A DNA stretch of 20,972 bases from Apostichopus leukothele (Eukaryota > Echinodermata > Holothuroidea > Aspidochirotida > Stichopodidae). The translations under genes were made by a program, and so were the position numbers. The stretch covers positions 1,206,092 through 1,227,063 of the forward strand of contig JAAAKB020000009.1 of assembly GCA_010014835.2 (NCBI GenBank), read 5' to 3'. The notes under the pieces were generated by a model, which saw only the letters and a program-made list of their open reading frames with translations, ran no database searches and was not told the origin of the DNA. Every line of letters starts with the position of its first letter. Positions within the stretch are counted from its first letter, which is position 1. Shown piece by piece: positions 9,105 to 18,475 of this stretch.

Positions 9105-9342
9105 TTAAAGGTATGCTGTATTTGCCCCAAATATGCTAGATATTCAAATATGGTCACCTTTGGTCAAAATTCTTGAACTGTTTTAATTACAACCTTCGAG
9201 GAAATTTTCCTCACGTAGACATTCAGTCATCTTGTGTGTTCCTTAAAAATTTCTGAGAACAATTTGGAGAGTAAAAACCTCCAGTTAAACTTCTAGCAAT
9301 TATAAAATGCTATAATTTGGGGCCGATACTGACTACCTTTAA
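9105..9342. mobile_element. Complete MITE with TTAA target duplications
   Basis: The element itself spans 9109-9338 (230 bp) between TTAA at 9105-9108 and TTAA at 9339-9342. Its left end AGGTATGCTGTATTTGCCCC pairs with the inverted right end AGGTAGTCAGTATCGGCCCC, and both continue into CAAAT-like sequence, giving terminal inverted repeats of about 27 bp with a few mismatches and one indel. TTAA duplications are made by piggyBac and Kolobok transposases; Kolobok-type elements are common in echinoderms, but the assignment is open. No coding capacity. Internally there is a near-palindrome GAGGAAATTTTCCTC near 9199. Confidence 0.85.
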
Positions 9343-10059
9343 GTAGGTAGGAAAGTGCATATGCAGATTGGAGATAGATAGCAGGGGAGCAAAGTAAAAG
9401 CTTGAAATTAAGGAAGAGTTTTGTGGTGATCCTTAAGTTGATGGCATACAAGATTATTATTTTTAGCAGAGGTTACCACTGCATGCTTTTACTATAAAGA
9501 CTCTTACTGTCCCTCAGATAACCTAAAGGATTGTTTTGGTAGTCAAGCATTCCATGATTCATCATCTCACACAACTTCATCAGTTGCTTTAATTCAGATG
9601 ACATGTTTTCAATATTGCTATTGAAGTAATTCACTACTGTGCATACAAAACTATATGAGATAAACACAACAGCTTGCAACTATATCATTTTCTTTCACAG
9701 CTTCTTAATCTTGTCCAAAATTCCAATCAGGAAGAACCACCATGTATTAAACATACAAGGTATCTCAAAGTGATGATTTACAAAGTCTATTACTATAGTA
9801 ATGCAGGTACTGTATGGATGTGTGCCAGGCTAAGAAAAGCCAAAACCATGGGAAAGGGAAAGGAAGGGGTGGGACTGGTTGTATGTATATTGGTGACCAC
9901 TTAATAACCAAATAAACTTTGCATTTTACATTTCCTAAAATTTTCTTCAATGAATAGCTTATTAGGTAAAGATTAAAATTGATTGGATAACTTGGGGAAA
10001 TTTTTGAGAAAACTTTGAGAAATCTTGTTAGTGTAGTATGCACCAGTTGCACCTTTTTT
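9343..10059. other. AT-rich stretch with one weak exon candidate
   Basis: A minus-strand frame at 9473-9679 is discussed in the findings. Overlapping frames at 9674-9904 and 9765-10052 lie on opposite strands and cover a short GGGAAAGGGAAAGGAAGGGG purine run near 9850. None is convincing as a gene. Confidence 0.4.
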
Positions 10060-10300
10060 GTGGAAGTAAATTATGGAGCATACATTGTGGAGGGTTAATG
10101 CAAAGGAGAAGAGCGCTGTCTTTATAAATTGATGGTGACAATGTAATTGCCTTGGTTAAACTAGTTTTACTCTTAACAACTGACCTACAGCCTAGCATGT
10201 GACATTACTTTGCATTAAAGTTTGGGTGGGATTTCCCCTAACAATGTTAAATACTCAGCAACAGAGTCGTATTGCCCGTACAGATGATAAACTTAGTGTG
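10060..10300. promoter_or_regulatory. Candidate enhancer with paired octamer-like sites and a kappa-B match
   Basis: TTAATGCAAAG at 10095-10105 and its exact reverse complement CTTTGCATTAA at 10208-10218 are octamer-like POU sites facing each other across about 100 bp. GGGATTTCCC at 10228-10237 is a full match to the NF-kappa-B consensus GGGRNWYYCC. Between them are TTATAAATTGATGG and GACAATG (Sox-like). The stretch lacks repeats and coding frames. Function is inferred from the motifs only. Confidence 0.4.
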
Positions 10301-10484
10301 ATTATAGGACAGTTTATTTTAATCAAAACTGCTGTTTATTTTGTCAAGTATCCTCGAATGTATTTTAGTGTTAATTAAGCCTTCTCTGGTTAGTTTGCGG
10401 ATATACAACTAACAAAATACAAGTAATTGCATTACTAAGTGAAAACTTCATTTGGTAACTTAGACAATAGGGTAACTTAGACAT

Positions 10485-10805
10485 TGTATTTGTTGCCTAT
10501 ATGTATAACATTGACAGAGATATTTTGTGTACAGCTAAGAAGTTTGCTGATGACACCAAGTTGTTTTCTGAGGTCTCTTCCAAAAGCGACTCTGAGAAAT
10601 TTCAAATGGATTTGGATAATGTTTTATTCCTGGTCTCAGGGATGGCAAATGCTTTTTAATATTAATAAATGCAAGGTGATGCATATTGGTAGTAGTAACC
10701 AAAAGTATACCTACAATCTTAATGGTGAGGAGTTACAGGAGGTCTTTGTTGAAAGAGACCTAGGTATCTACATTGACTCATCTCTGCAACCTTCTAAACA
10801 TTGTC
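10485..10805 (+). mobile_element. LINE reverse-transcriptase fragment, CR1-like, running into the assembly gap
   Basis: The plus strand encodes KFADDTKLFSEVSSKSDSEK around 10540-10599, with FADD the catalytic motif of the RT palm, then FQMDLDNVL. In another frame GWQMLFNINKCKVMHIGSSN follows, then a Y-x-LNGEEL segment and ERDLGIYIDSSLQPSKHC up to the gap. This order, FADDTK - DLD - WQM-x-FN-x-x-KC-x-x-MHIG - DLG, is that of the RT C-terminal part of CR1-group LINEs. A single indel near 10615-10632 separates the two frames. The 5' end is truncated just upstream. The LINE tail at 1255-1620 could be from a related family. Confidence 0.88.
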
Positions 10806-10905
10806 NNNNNNNNNNNNNNNNNNNNNNNNNNNNNNNNNNNNNNNNNNNNNNNNNNNNNNNNNNNNNNNNNNNNNNNNNNNNNNNNNNNNNNNNNNNNNNN
10901 NNNNN
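10806..10905. other. Assembly gap, 100 N
   Basis: Exactly 100 N characters, the usual placeholder for a scaffold gap of unknown length. Sequence to its left is LINE; sequence to its right is not an obvious continuation of that reverse transcriptase, so material is missing or the join is wrong. Confidence 0.98.
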
Positions 10906-11345
10906 TGTTACACCTCATTCGAAACTAGGTCAGATTACCGGCATTAGACGTTTCTTTTTGCGCAAGTCTTCACACCCTTTAAATTCTGACAGAGCCAGGG
11001 TCTCTTCTTGGGTCACCTCCTCCTGCAGTCTCTGATGAAAACTTGATTTTGTCTCAAAACGAAGGCCAACTAATCGAAAAGACCACATTCTCCCTTTTGG
11101 ATGTCATAGATCTCGTTGACACTCTGGCAAACTGGAAGTATAAGCCAATGGTCTCAAAAGCAAGATGAGCTTTAAAAAGTGTTAAAAGGTTACCAGTTTA
11201 TTCTAGGCATGGTCAAACAAGAGTGCTCAGGTTGTGGAGAGACATGTAAGTGAGGAGCGAAGTAAATACTAATTTTCCACACCATTTGGACAAAACATGG
11301 GCCTGAACCTACATGGGCCTGAACCTATATAGAAGGGCCACAGGC
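10906..11345 (+). pseudogene. Broken coding-like stretch of unknown origin
   Basis: After the gap the plus strand shows coding-like composition, higher GC than its surroundings and protein-like stretches such as LSQNEGQLIEKTTFSLLDV and, further on, LPVYSRHGQTRVLRLWRDM. It is broken in at least two places and cannot be expressed as it stands. I do not recognise the family; it could be a fossil of a mobile element next to the LINE or a decayed host gene copy. A 16-bp exact tandem duplication, CATGGGCCTGAACCTA, lies at 11296-11327 near its end. Confidence 0.4.
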
Positions 11346-11990
11346 GAATGAAGGATTTTACAAAGGACCCTGCTCAAGGTGAAGCCACATACCATGTAGG
11401 AGGCTGGGGACCTTCCCCCTTTCAGAAAATGTGCTGTGAACGTAACAAATCCCCGACTGAACCATTTCCCATGGAAGGTGGAAGGTCAGGCCCCCACCCC
11501 CACCACCTCCTCTCCCCTTTGCAAATGCCACTGATCAGAATTGCACAACCAATGGCAATAACTAGAGGTTTTATGTATACTAGGTCTCCAGTCCCATTTT
11601 GCTATAACTACAATCTCAAGTTATGTAATGAGTTCCAAAAAACATATATATTTGTATGCAGATCTGAAAGTCCCTGAAGTGTGTTTAATGTTGCAAATTC
11701 AGTCCTTTTTGTTTTTAGAAAATGAAAGTGACATAACAGAACTGAAACTAAGATTAGAGAGGATTATGGAGGAGAAACAAACTTCTATTTCAAGGATGTG
11801 AAGTAGTTCAAATGTCCTTCATCTCTCAGAGACTAGCAATGCCTGGATTTTTTAGTTTTGTCTGCTTATGCCACACAAACATTTTTCAGAAATGATCTGG
11901 CAACCAGAAAGCCAAAAGATGTTGATATGAGAACATATTAAATGTGTCCATGAGTGCATCCACATTTGGTGGATAACGAGGCAGGGATGT
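11346..11990. other. Mixed sequence with one weak plus-strand exon candidate (11719-11801)
   Basis: The candidate is preceded by TCCTTTTTGTTTTTAG and reads NESDITELKLRLERIMEE then KQTSISRM before a stop at 11799-11801, a coiled-coil-like segment. Upstream, the 109-codon frame at 11348-11677 is Pro/His/Ser-rich with no recognisable domain. With no partner exon this remains only a candidate. Confidence 0.25.
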
Positions 11991-12240
11991 GAATTTGTTC
12001 CCATTCCTACTCCCTGGACCGCCATTTAACGTCCCCATCCAACGGACGAGAGTGTAGCCCAGCATCTGACCACTTTCTCAAAACTTGGTAGGCAAAGGCA
12101 CCCCATTCGACATCACTGCAGTGCAGATATGACGAACAAAGTTGTTTCAAAACCAAGTGAAGAACAGAAACAAACCTCTTCTCCGAAGTTCACAAACCAG
12201 AAATACCAAATCCACGGAAAACTCTGCACATCACCACTGT
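11991..12240. repeat. GC-rich repeat-like segment
   Basis: The segment with ACCGCCATTTAACGTCCCC near 12019 and CAACGGACGAGAGTGTAGCC near 12041 is markedly richer in GC and CpG than the DNA around it. From memory, similar ACGTCCCCATCC-type words recur in repeats of several marine invertebrates, but this could not be tested here. No coding frame is supported. Confidence 0.3.
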
Positions 12241-12389
12241 ACTGCAGCGATTTTTGAATAGTTCAAGAGAATCTGGCTCAAAACATTTTACTTAAACTTA
12301 AGTATTGAATGACTGTCACATGAGACAGAACTCCAATTGCCAGTAAATAACACATGATCTAGACTCACTTGGCAATGTTTTGACATAGC

Positions 12390-12530
12390 CGGAGAAGCAC
12401 AGTGGTATAGTTCTCGGGTTGATTAGGTAGAGGAGGGTGTCCTGCAGTTATCAGGGGAACAGGTGATTGGGTCAAGTGGGGAAGATCCCCCCCCTCTACC
12501 CCAAACTCTGAATTTGCATAGATCTCAGAA
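12390..12530 (+). repeat. Possible degenerate tRNA-derived SINE head
   Basis: AGCACAGTGG at 12396-12405 fits an RNA polymerase III box A, and the surrounding GGAGAAGCACAGTGGTATAG looks like the 5' part of a tRNA. A weak box B candidate, GGGTCAAGTGG, is at 12469-12479. The A-B distance of about 70 bases is longer than in a tRNA and box B matches poorly, so this is a weak call. A C run at 12487-12494 follows. Confidence 0.3.
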
Positions 12531-13298
12531 AAATTATACGAACTGTCAGAAACAAGCCTTATTCTGAAATATAAAGATTACTAGAAAGAGGTTAAACATT
12601 TGTACCATAACACTTAAATATAGGCCATGTATTATCTGCTGTATATATTATTTGTAATGACTCTAAAAGGCTGGATAGGGTGCCATGAGCCTTCAATTTA
12701 ATTTAATTTTACTTAAAACGGTCAGATACTTTTGGGATTTGTGCTGGACAAACCTCGCAGGTGAAAACCATTTCAACCAAGGGGCTGAACCTCTTCCCAC
12801 ACAAAGACAAAATAACAATGTGTTGTCAACAATAAGGGGTGAGGGGGGGGAGAAGATAGGGTCCCTGAAGGTGCCCATAGAAATCTACCATCCCAAAGAA
12901 GTGATTCAAATAAAGGCACAGTTATGTAGAAACACTCCTTGTATAGCTACCTCTGGCAACTTGGTGATGTCACTGATTGCTTTGTGTAATTGAACTAGCC
13001 ATATAAAACGCATTAATTAGACAACTGGAGAACCAAACATATATATTCTATCCTTCATGAATCTCCTAACCCCATCCCCAACCTTCCACACACTAAACTA
13101 GAAAATATTAAGCCACTGATGCTAATCTATCCTTGGTTATTCTGTTGCTTCTTCTCAACAGTGGATTCATATTAGATAGGCACATGTATATGCAGGTACA
13201 AACTGAAAAGCAAGATATTGTATGCAAAATGTAAACATGTATTTAAAATTTTAAGTTTTAATATATTTTGTAACTGCACAACATCATTACTCTCCCAA
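12531..13298. other. Mostly featureless stretch with a small hairpin
   Basis: AAAGGCT at 12666 and AGCCTT at 12687 can pair around a 14-base loop. The overlapping frames at 12685-12993 and 12693-12878 lie on opposite strands and are not supported. A G run is at 12845-12852. Confidence 0.4.
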
Positions 13299-13341
13299 GC
13301 TGGTCATGTCCCTGATGTTTATCAGGGATCTAACGACCAGC
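13299..13341. repeat. Strong interrupted inverted repeat (hairpin)
   Basis: GCTGGTC at 13299-13305 pairs with GACCAGC at 13335-13341, and TCCCTGAT at 13309-13316 pairs with ATCAGGGA at 13321-13328 around a GTTT loop. The two perfect stems (7 and 8 bp) are separated by an asymmetric internal loop of 3 and 6 bases. CCAA upstream and TTGG downstream could extend it. Confidence 0.8.
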
Positions 13342-13566
13342 AGTTTTGGCTAAAGTCCCACATATTGAAAAAGATGACAGATAATTAGAACAGACTGATG
13401 ACATTTTGTATGGTTGGTCTGAGATGCAAGAGATCCCTACACATAAAGACACTTATTTTTAAATGAATTTCTTCATCTTGAAGCACAAAGATTTAATTGC
13501 ATAGGCACCTCTAAAAAGGGTTTAGATCCTAGGTTAGTAATTTTTCATAATCCTATGCTTCACACC

Positions 13567-13606
13567 ATCACCATGGCATAGATTCCTTTTGTCTTTGGCG
13601 AGGCAT
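13567..13606 (+). repeat. Dispersed repeat tail, second copy of the 6267-6306 segment
   Basis: CCATGGCATAGATTCCTTTT and the following GTCTTTGGCGAGGCATA align without gaps to CCATTGTATAGATTCCTTTT and GCCTTCACCAAGGAATA at 6271-6307, with about 8 differences in 37 bases. The 148-bp tandem units found beside the other copy are absent here, so this is a shorter or more decayed member. Confidence 0.7.
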
Positions 13607-14040
13607 ACCAACATCTATGTGACCGTAATTTGCTGACACAAGAGGTGAGAGAATTGCCCAGAAATAAATAACATGCATTAACATGCTTTTATGTAGGCTT
13701 TCCAAATGATCATATTATTAACTGATACCCATACAATGTTTTTTTTTGCTTTCTAGAAAGGTCACAGACTAGCTGCTGATGTATGCATGAAGAATCAGGA
13801 TAGAGAGACCTAGCTATATATACAGTAGCTATAACAGTACCAAATTTGAAATAGAGTTTGTTACCATAGAATTAAGAGTGCATTTGCCATTTACTAGAGT
13901 GGATACAGGTAAGCAAGGAGTTCAATAATATTTTAAATATATATACAGTCAAAGCAACTTTGTCATTCAAGCTACAAGGATAAAACAATGAATATATGAA
14001 TCACACACAGTAATTGTGCATTATTTGTATGTTTCTGTAG
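13607..14040. other. AT-rich stretch, nothing recognised
   Basis: Only short AT-rich words and a T run at 13739-13747 were seen. Confidence 0.4.
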
Positions 14041-14112
14041 AAGCTCTACTACATACAAGCTCTACTAGCTCTACAAGCTCTACAAGCTCTACTACATACT
14101 CTACTACTTACA
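14041..14112. repeat. Microsatellite-like AGCTCTACA / CTACTACAT tract
   Basis: The words AAGCTCTAC, ACATACAAG, CTCTACTAG, CTCTACAAG and CTCTACTAC follow each other in near-9-bp steps. The tract is short and impure. Confidence 0.85.
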
Positions 14113-15399
14113 AGAGAAAGGTACAAGTTATCTAGTAATACTGAGCGATTCCTATCATAGCCAGCTAAATCACCAGCACTTTGCTGTTCTTAATAGGCTA
14201 TTTCTGTAAAAGCCCTTCTAAACTACTTACATTGCAGATGACTGACGATAGTACATGTATTTCGAAGATGATCACCTCAAAACACTTCAAGATGATGAAT
14301 TTGTGATATTAGTTTTATTTCCATATATTCATCAAATTGTAGCATTTACTCCTGACATTTCAACAGAATGCAAAAGGTTGTTGGTTTGATAATAAAAGAA
14401 TAAACCTGTGAGAGCAGATATAACACAAAGTCAGAATAAACAATAACTTTACTGCCACTATATAGCTTAAAAACAAGTTTAGCCATCATATATTTGTTGG
14501 CTAGACATAAATGGTTATTTTCTGAGGATCATCTAGGCAACACTTAAAAAAGAAAGCTATTACAAAGAGATATTTCTCAACAACTTAGATTCTCCTTTCA
14601 AAGCATAAATGACTAAGCAACAAATTAATTTCTTGTACCAGTTGCCTATAAATTTTGTTGTTTTGTTTTTGTTTTATATATTTATGAAGAGCTGATATGA
14701 ATGCTACCACACTGGTCAGTAAAAATTGAAATAAAAACATATATACCAAAAATGTTCCTACTCAAATGATATTTTGGGTCACACTTTAACCATGCACCAT
14801 TGTCTTCTGGTTGGAAGCAGAAGTTCTCAATACTGTTTGGAACCTGAAATTCTATAAAACTTCATCCTATAGACACGAGACCATACAACAAGAGACCATT
14901 TAAGCTATTAACTAACAACTAAGTCATCAGTCCTGATGTGACAAAACACAGAAAATATCAAAGCAACAAGCAATCACTATATGGCTACTACAGTAAATCA
15001 GAACTAAATCCATACTACTACATGGTGCCAATTGATGTGCAGTGTGGATGTTCAAACTAATGATGCTACTGACATGTTACAGCTTAATATTAAACCATAA
15101 ATATTGTGGCTGTTATATATGTAAAAGTTACTTCAAGCTTTGGGGCAACAGAATGACAAGGATTAATTTTCACCTTGCAAAAAAATTTACGGATTATCGT
15201 TAGCATATTGATGGCTTCAACAATTACTCACTAAGAAGTTCAACCATGAGATTTATTTACATCATTTATTTCTTTCATCTCTCTTAAATGACTTGACAAA
15301 AATCTTCTGGCAAGTTGCTATTATGAAGGAGGCATTACAAATAAGGAGGGAGCCATTACTATAAAGAATTTCTCAGATGCTATCATTCCTAAATAGTTT
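14113..15399. other. AT-rich stretch, nothing recognised
   Basis: No coding frame, repeat or element end was found. Composition is typical of the window. Confidence 0.45.
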
Positions 15400-16230
15400 T
15401 TCCGTGATCAATTTTCACTTGTCTCATCTTTCCTGATGATGTCATAGAGGCGGCTTATCGCTCTCATCTCATGAAAGGGTCTCTGTTAACAGCTCATCTC
15501 CCCCCATCCATTTTCTTCTCTCTGACGACGACGACATGAGCAGCTCACATGAAACCACACATGCCATACAATCTCAGAATTCCTCTTGGACTAATTTCCA
15601 GAGCTGAGAGCTTCCGACACCATAATGACCCTGGCACACTGCATGAGAAATCCAACGCCACAATTGCATGATTGACGTCAATTTCTTCTCCTGACACCGC
15701 CTCTGATGGTATTTGGTTTTTTTTTACCCCGTACACTTTCATGCCTAAGCTTTGTCCGAGATTAAATTAGCAAATAAGATGCTGAGAAGGCACTTTCCCG
15801 AGCTGCGCAGTTAATTATTAGTCAAATGAGCCAGCTTTTAACCAAACGTTACTTTGCCCACCGACCTGTTTCCAATTATAAATTAAAAAACTCTTGGCCA
15901 AATCTAGTGTATATAACCCATTGCTAATATACTGCCACGGGCAGCTTGAACTTTGGTATACGCAACAAGGCACTGATAAATGTCAAGAGCTTCCCGAGAC
16001 CATTTTTCATAAGAGACTCTTTTAGTATTGCAAATCAATAAGCAGTGTAGAAGAAAATGCCACAAACTTAATAGATCAAACATCTCGTGGAGATGTCAAC
16101 TTAGACACAAACAAAACTATTGATGCAACAAGATGACGATCTGATGAGAGGAGGAGCGCTGAGCTTTCTCAAGATGTTTTTCATCATGACGGCAACCGCT
16201 AATGTTGTAAGATGAATTGTCATTCATTGA
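15400..16230. promoter_or_regulatory. Largest candidate intronic enhancer block, with a palindromic CRE
   Basis: This is the longest run of non-repetitive, GC-raised sequence in the window. It holds ATTGACGTCAAT at 15671-15682, a perfect 12-bp palindrome containing the CREB/ATF site TGACGTCA; TGATGTCA near 15436; and, between 15750 and 15900, GATTAAATTAGC, AGTTAATTATTAG and CCAATTATAAATTAA, which are dense homeodomain-like words. A 65-codon minus-strand frame at 15545-15742 overlaps the CRE and has no convincing splice borders. The enhancer call is an inference from composition and motif density. Confidence 0.4.
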
Positions 16231-17797
16231 AATATTAAGAACTATTTAAACAAACACTAACAAAGAAATAGGTCAGATGTTTCCTCAGCATGGTATCAAA
16301 TAATAAAAAAATAGTAAGGAATAATAAAAGAAGACAATAATTTTTGAGATTCAATAAAATTGTTTCAACCTTTTTAAAGGCACTTGATACAAACATACTG
16401 TAAGAATTAGACTGGAAGCTTTAGAGCAAAATATTTACATAAACATGACATTGACATGTCTTAAATCATGGTAAGAATGATAATATTAGAATTAACAGCA
16501 ATTAACAGCAATTCAAGCTTTGATAAAGAGGTGGTCACATAAACTCTAGTTTTAGAATTTGGAAACCCATTTAAAATAACTACATACTGTATAGTGGTAC
16601 AGTAGCCAGAATGGGGTCAAACCCACTTTACTTTCCCAGGGTTGGATATTAAACCTTGCAAAAGTTTCTCTACATGTTACCTTGAAATTTGGGACTCAAA
16701 TAGTACAGAAAATTATTACAGCAACAACAAGAAAATAATACCCTTTGTGAATTAAAGCAAAAGACAAAAATTGTGCACAATTTTAATGTATGATTCCTAT
16801 AGCAAACATGGAGAAGTGCTAAATCTAATAATTTCCAAGGTTTTCATAACAGGCTAGAAAAAGCTCAGAAATTTGAATTTGCCATTTTTTCTTCTGATTC
16901 AAGAAGGTATATACATTCTATGTAGTGTAATGCTGTTCTTTTCTGACATGCAACTCAACACTCTGTCAGTTATACTTTCTTTGAACAAAGATTTTGGAAA
17001 TAGTACTAGAGCTAAAAAAAATAAATAAAAAAAAACACATTTACCGTATAGTTGAATATGTCAGTATTACAACGGAGTGACTTTCTGTGTTTTTCAAAAA
17101 CAGGGGAAGACAGCTTTCAAGTTCAAACAATTATGAAGGTTGTCATGTTTGTTTGACAGCACACATCTGCAAAACATTATTTATCTTTGTTGCCAAATAG
17201 TTTACCTTGAAAATATTCAAAATATTCCTTTGATATGAACTAAGCTCTTTTCTGGATAAACTCTAGTTTGTGTCCATCAAAGCAATTTTAGTACATTAAT
17301 GTTTGTTCAGAACACTGTCAACACATTTATTTACAGATATTTTAGATCTATACATGGCAAATGTGTCTTGTAATTTAACTTTAATGTACATGATTAATTA
17401 GACTTGACTCTGACAGTACGGAAGATTATAATAGCCAATCAAAAGGAGTGAGAGATACAACAAAATGAGGGCAGCATTGACTAACCATTCAAATAAGACT
17501 CTAAAACCTTGTCAATGAGGGAAGTTAATGGTAAACTCTATTACTTGTCATAACACTTTGAACGTGAATATTGATTCAAGGAAGTCAAGAAGTTACACAA
17601 GCAGACTAAAATGTGGAACTTTCTTTCCAATTTCACTAAGAATAATTTACAGTCATTTTTAACACCATGTCATTTAGTATTGAATAGGTAAACATAATCA
17701 GAATGCCAATAGGAACATTCAAGAATGTGTTTTGTTATGTTTTGCATTAACCTGGTTGTGAGATCATGTACTTAGGGTTTTAGTTCTCCCAAAAAAA
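16231..17797. other. AT-rich stretch, nothing firm
   Basis: AATTAACAGC is duplicated at 16491-16510. TTTAAAGGCACTTGATAC at 16373 looks like a transposon terminus, but no inverted partner was found. An A-rich run lies near 17014-17036. No gene is supported. Confidence 0.45.
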
Positions 17798-17882
17798 GTT
17801 GCGTCAGTTGGATGCAAGCAGTTTGAAGATTTTGCATTCCCTGGCTAAAATCTTGCATCCAGGAAGCAGAATCCTGCGTTAG
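17798..17882. repeat. Short degenerate tandem repeat around TTGCATCC words
   Basis: GTTGCGTCAGTTGGATGCAA, AGATTTTGCATTCCCTGG, AAATCTTGCATCCAGGAAG and GAATCCTGCGTTAG follow each other at 20-30 base steps and share an AATCTTGC[AG]T core, partly in inverted orientation (GGATGCAA). Confidence 0.55.
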
Positions 17883-18239
17883 TAACAATGCTGAGTGAGT
17901 GTAGGATATAGTAATAAACTACTGAAGCATGCCCAGGTACCACTTGAATGATATATACACTTACCACATTACTGCAGATGAAACTAGAAGTACAAACAGC
18001 TCATGATGCAAACATGTAGTTAATGTGTCAAGACAAAATATCTCAGCTGCTTACTCCTAAGATCCAGCCAACTCTGAAATTATGAAAGAATGAGCAACAA
18101 CGGTAATGTTTGAAATAAAGAGTGTCTCAGACTTATCATCTCCACCATAAACTTATAAACTGGTGTTAACAAATACTGTGTACTGTACTACTGTGTACAT
18201 CCAAGATGTAATTCCAGAAAATCGAATAAAAATGGTCGA

Positions 18240-18475
18240 GAAACGCTGAGCTAATTTTGCTAACGAAATGTGTAGTTTTCTTCCTGGGTGGTAGATTCGG
18301 AAGGAGGTGTAAGTGGGCTGTGCCCGAGGAGCGAGGGCGCAGTGCTAAAACATTCCAATGTGTAGTAAGAACAGATGTGAAAGTGCAGATGTGGAGTAGG
18401 AAACAGGTAAGAGAGGAGAGAAGTAAATTGTGTGCTTTCAATGAATGTTGCTTTAAAATAAAGAGGAGGTGTTGA
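18240..18475. other. GC-rich island in AT-rich DNA, function unknown
   Basis: The stretch with GGGCTGTGCCCGAGGAGCG near 18318 and a strong donor-like AACAG|GTAAGAG at 18402-18413 stands out from its surroundings. A plus-strand 72-codon frame (18257-18475) is rich in Arg, Lys and Cys with no known motif, and an overlapping minus-strand frame of 91 codons is equally unconvincing. It could be a noncoding exon, a small regulatory element or a repeat fragment. Confidence 0.35.

Noticed and set aside
15545-15742. 65-codon minus-strand frame as an exon
   Set aside because: No convincing splice borders; it overlaps a palindromic CRE and a T run, and the surrounding block looks noncoding.
16373-16390. 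TTTAAAGGCACTTGATAC as a transposon terminus
   Set aside because: No inverted partner or target duplication was found within a plausible distance.
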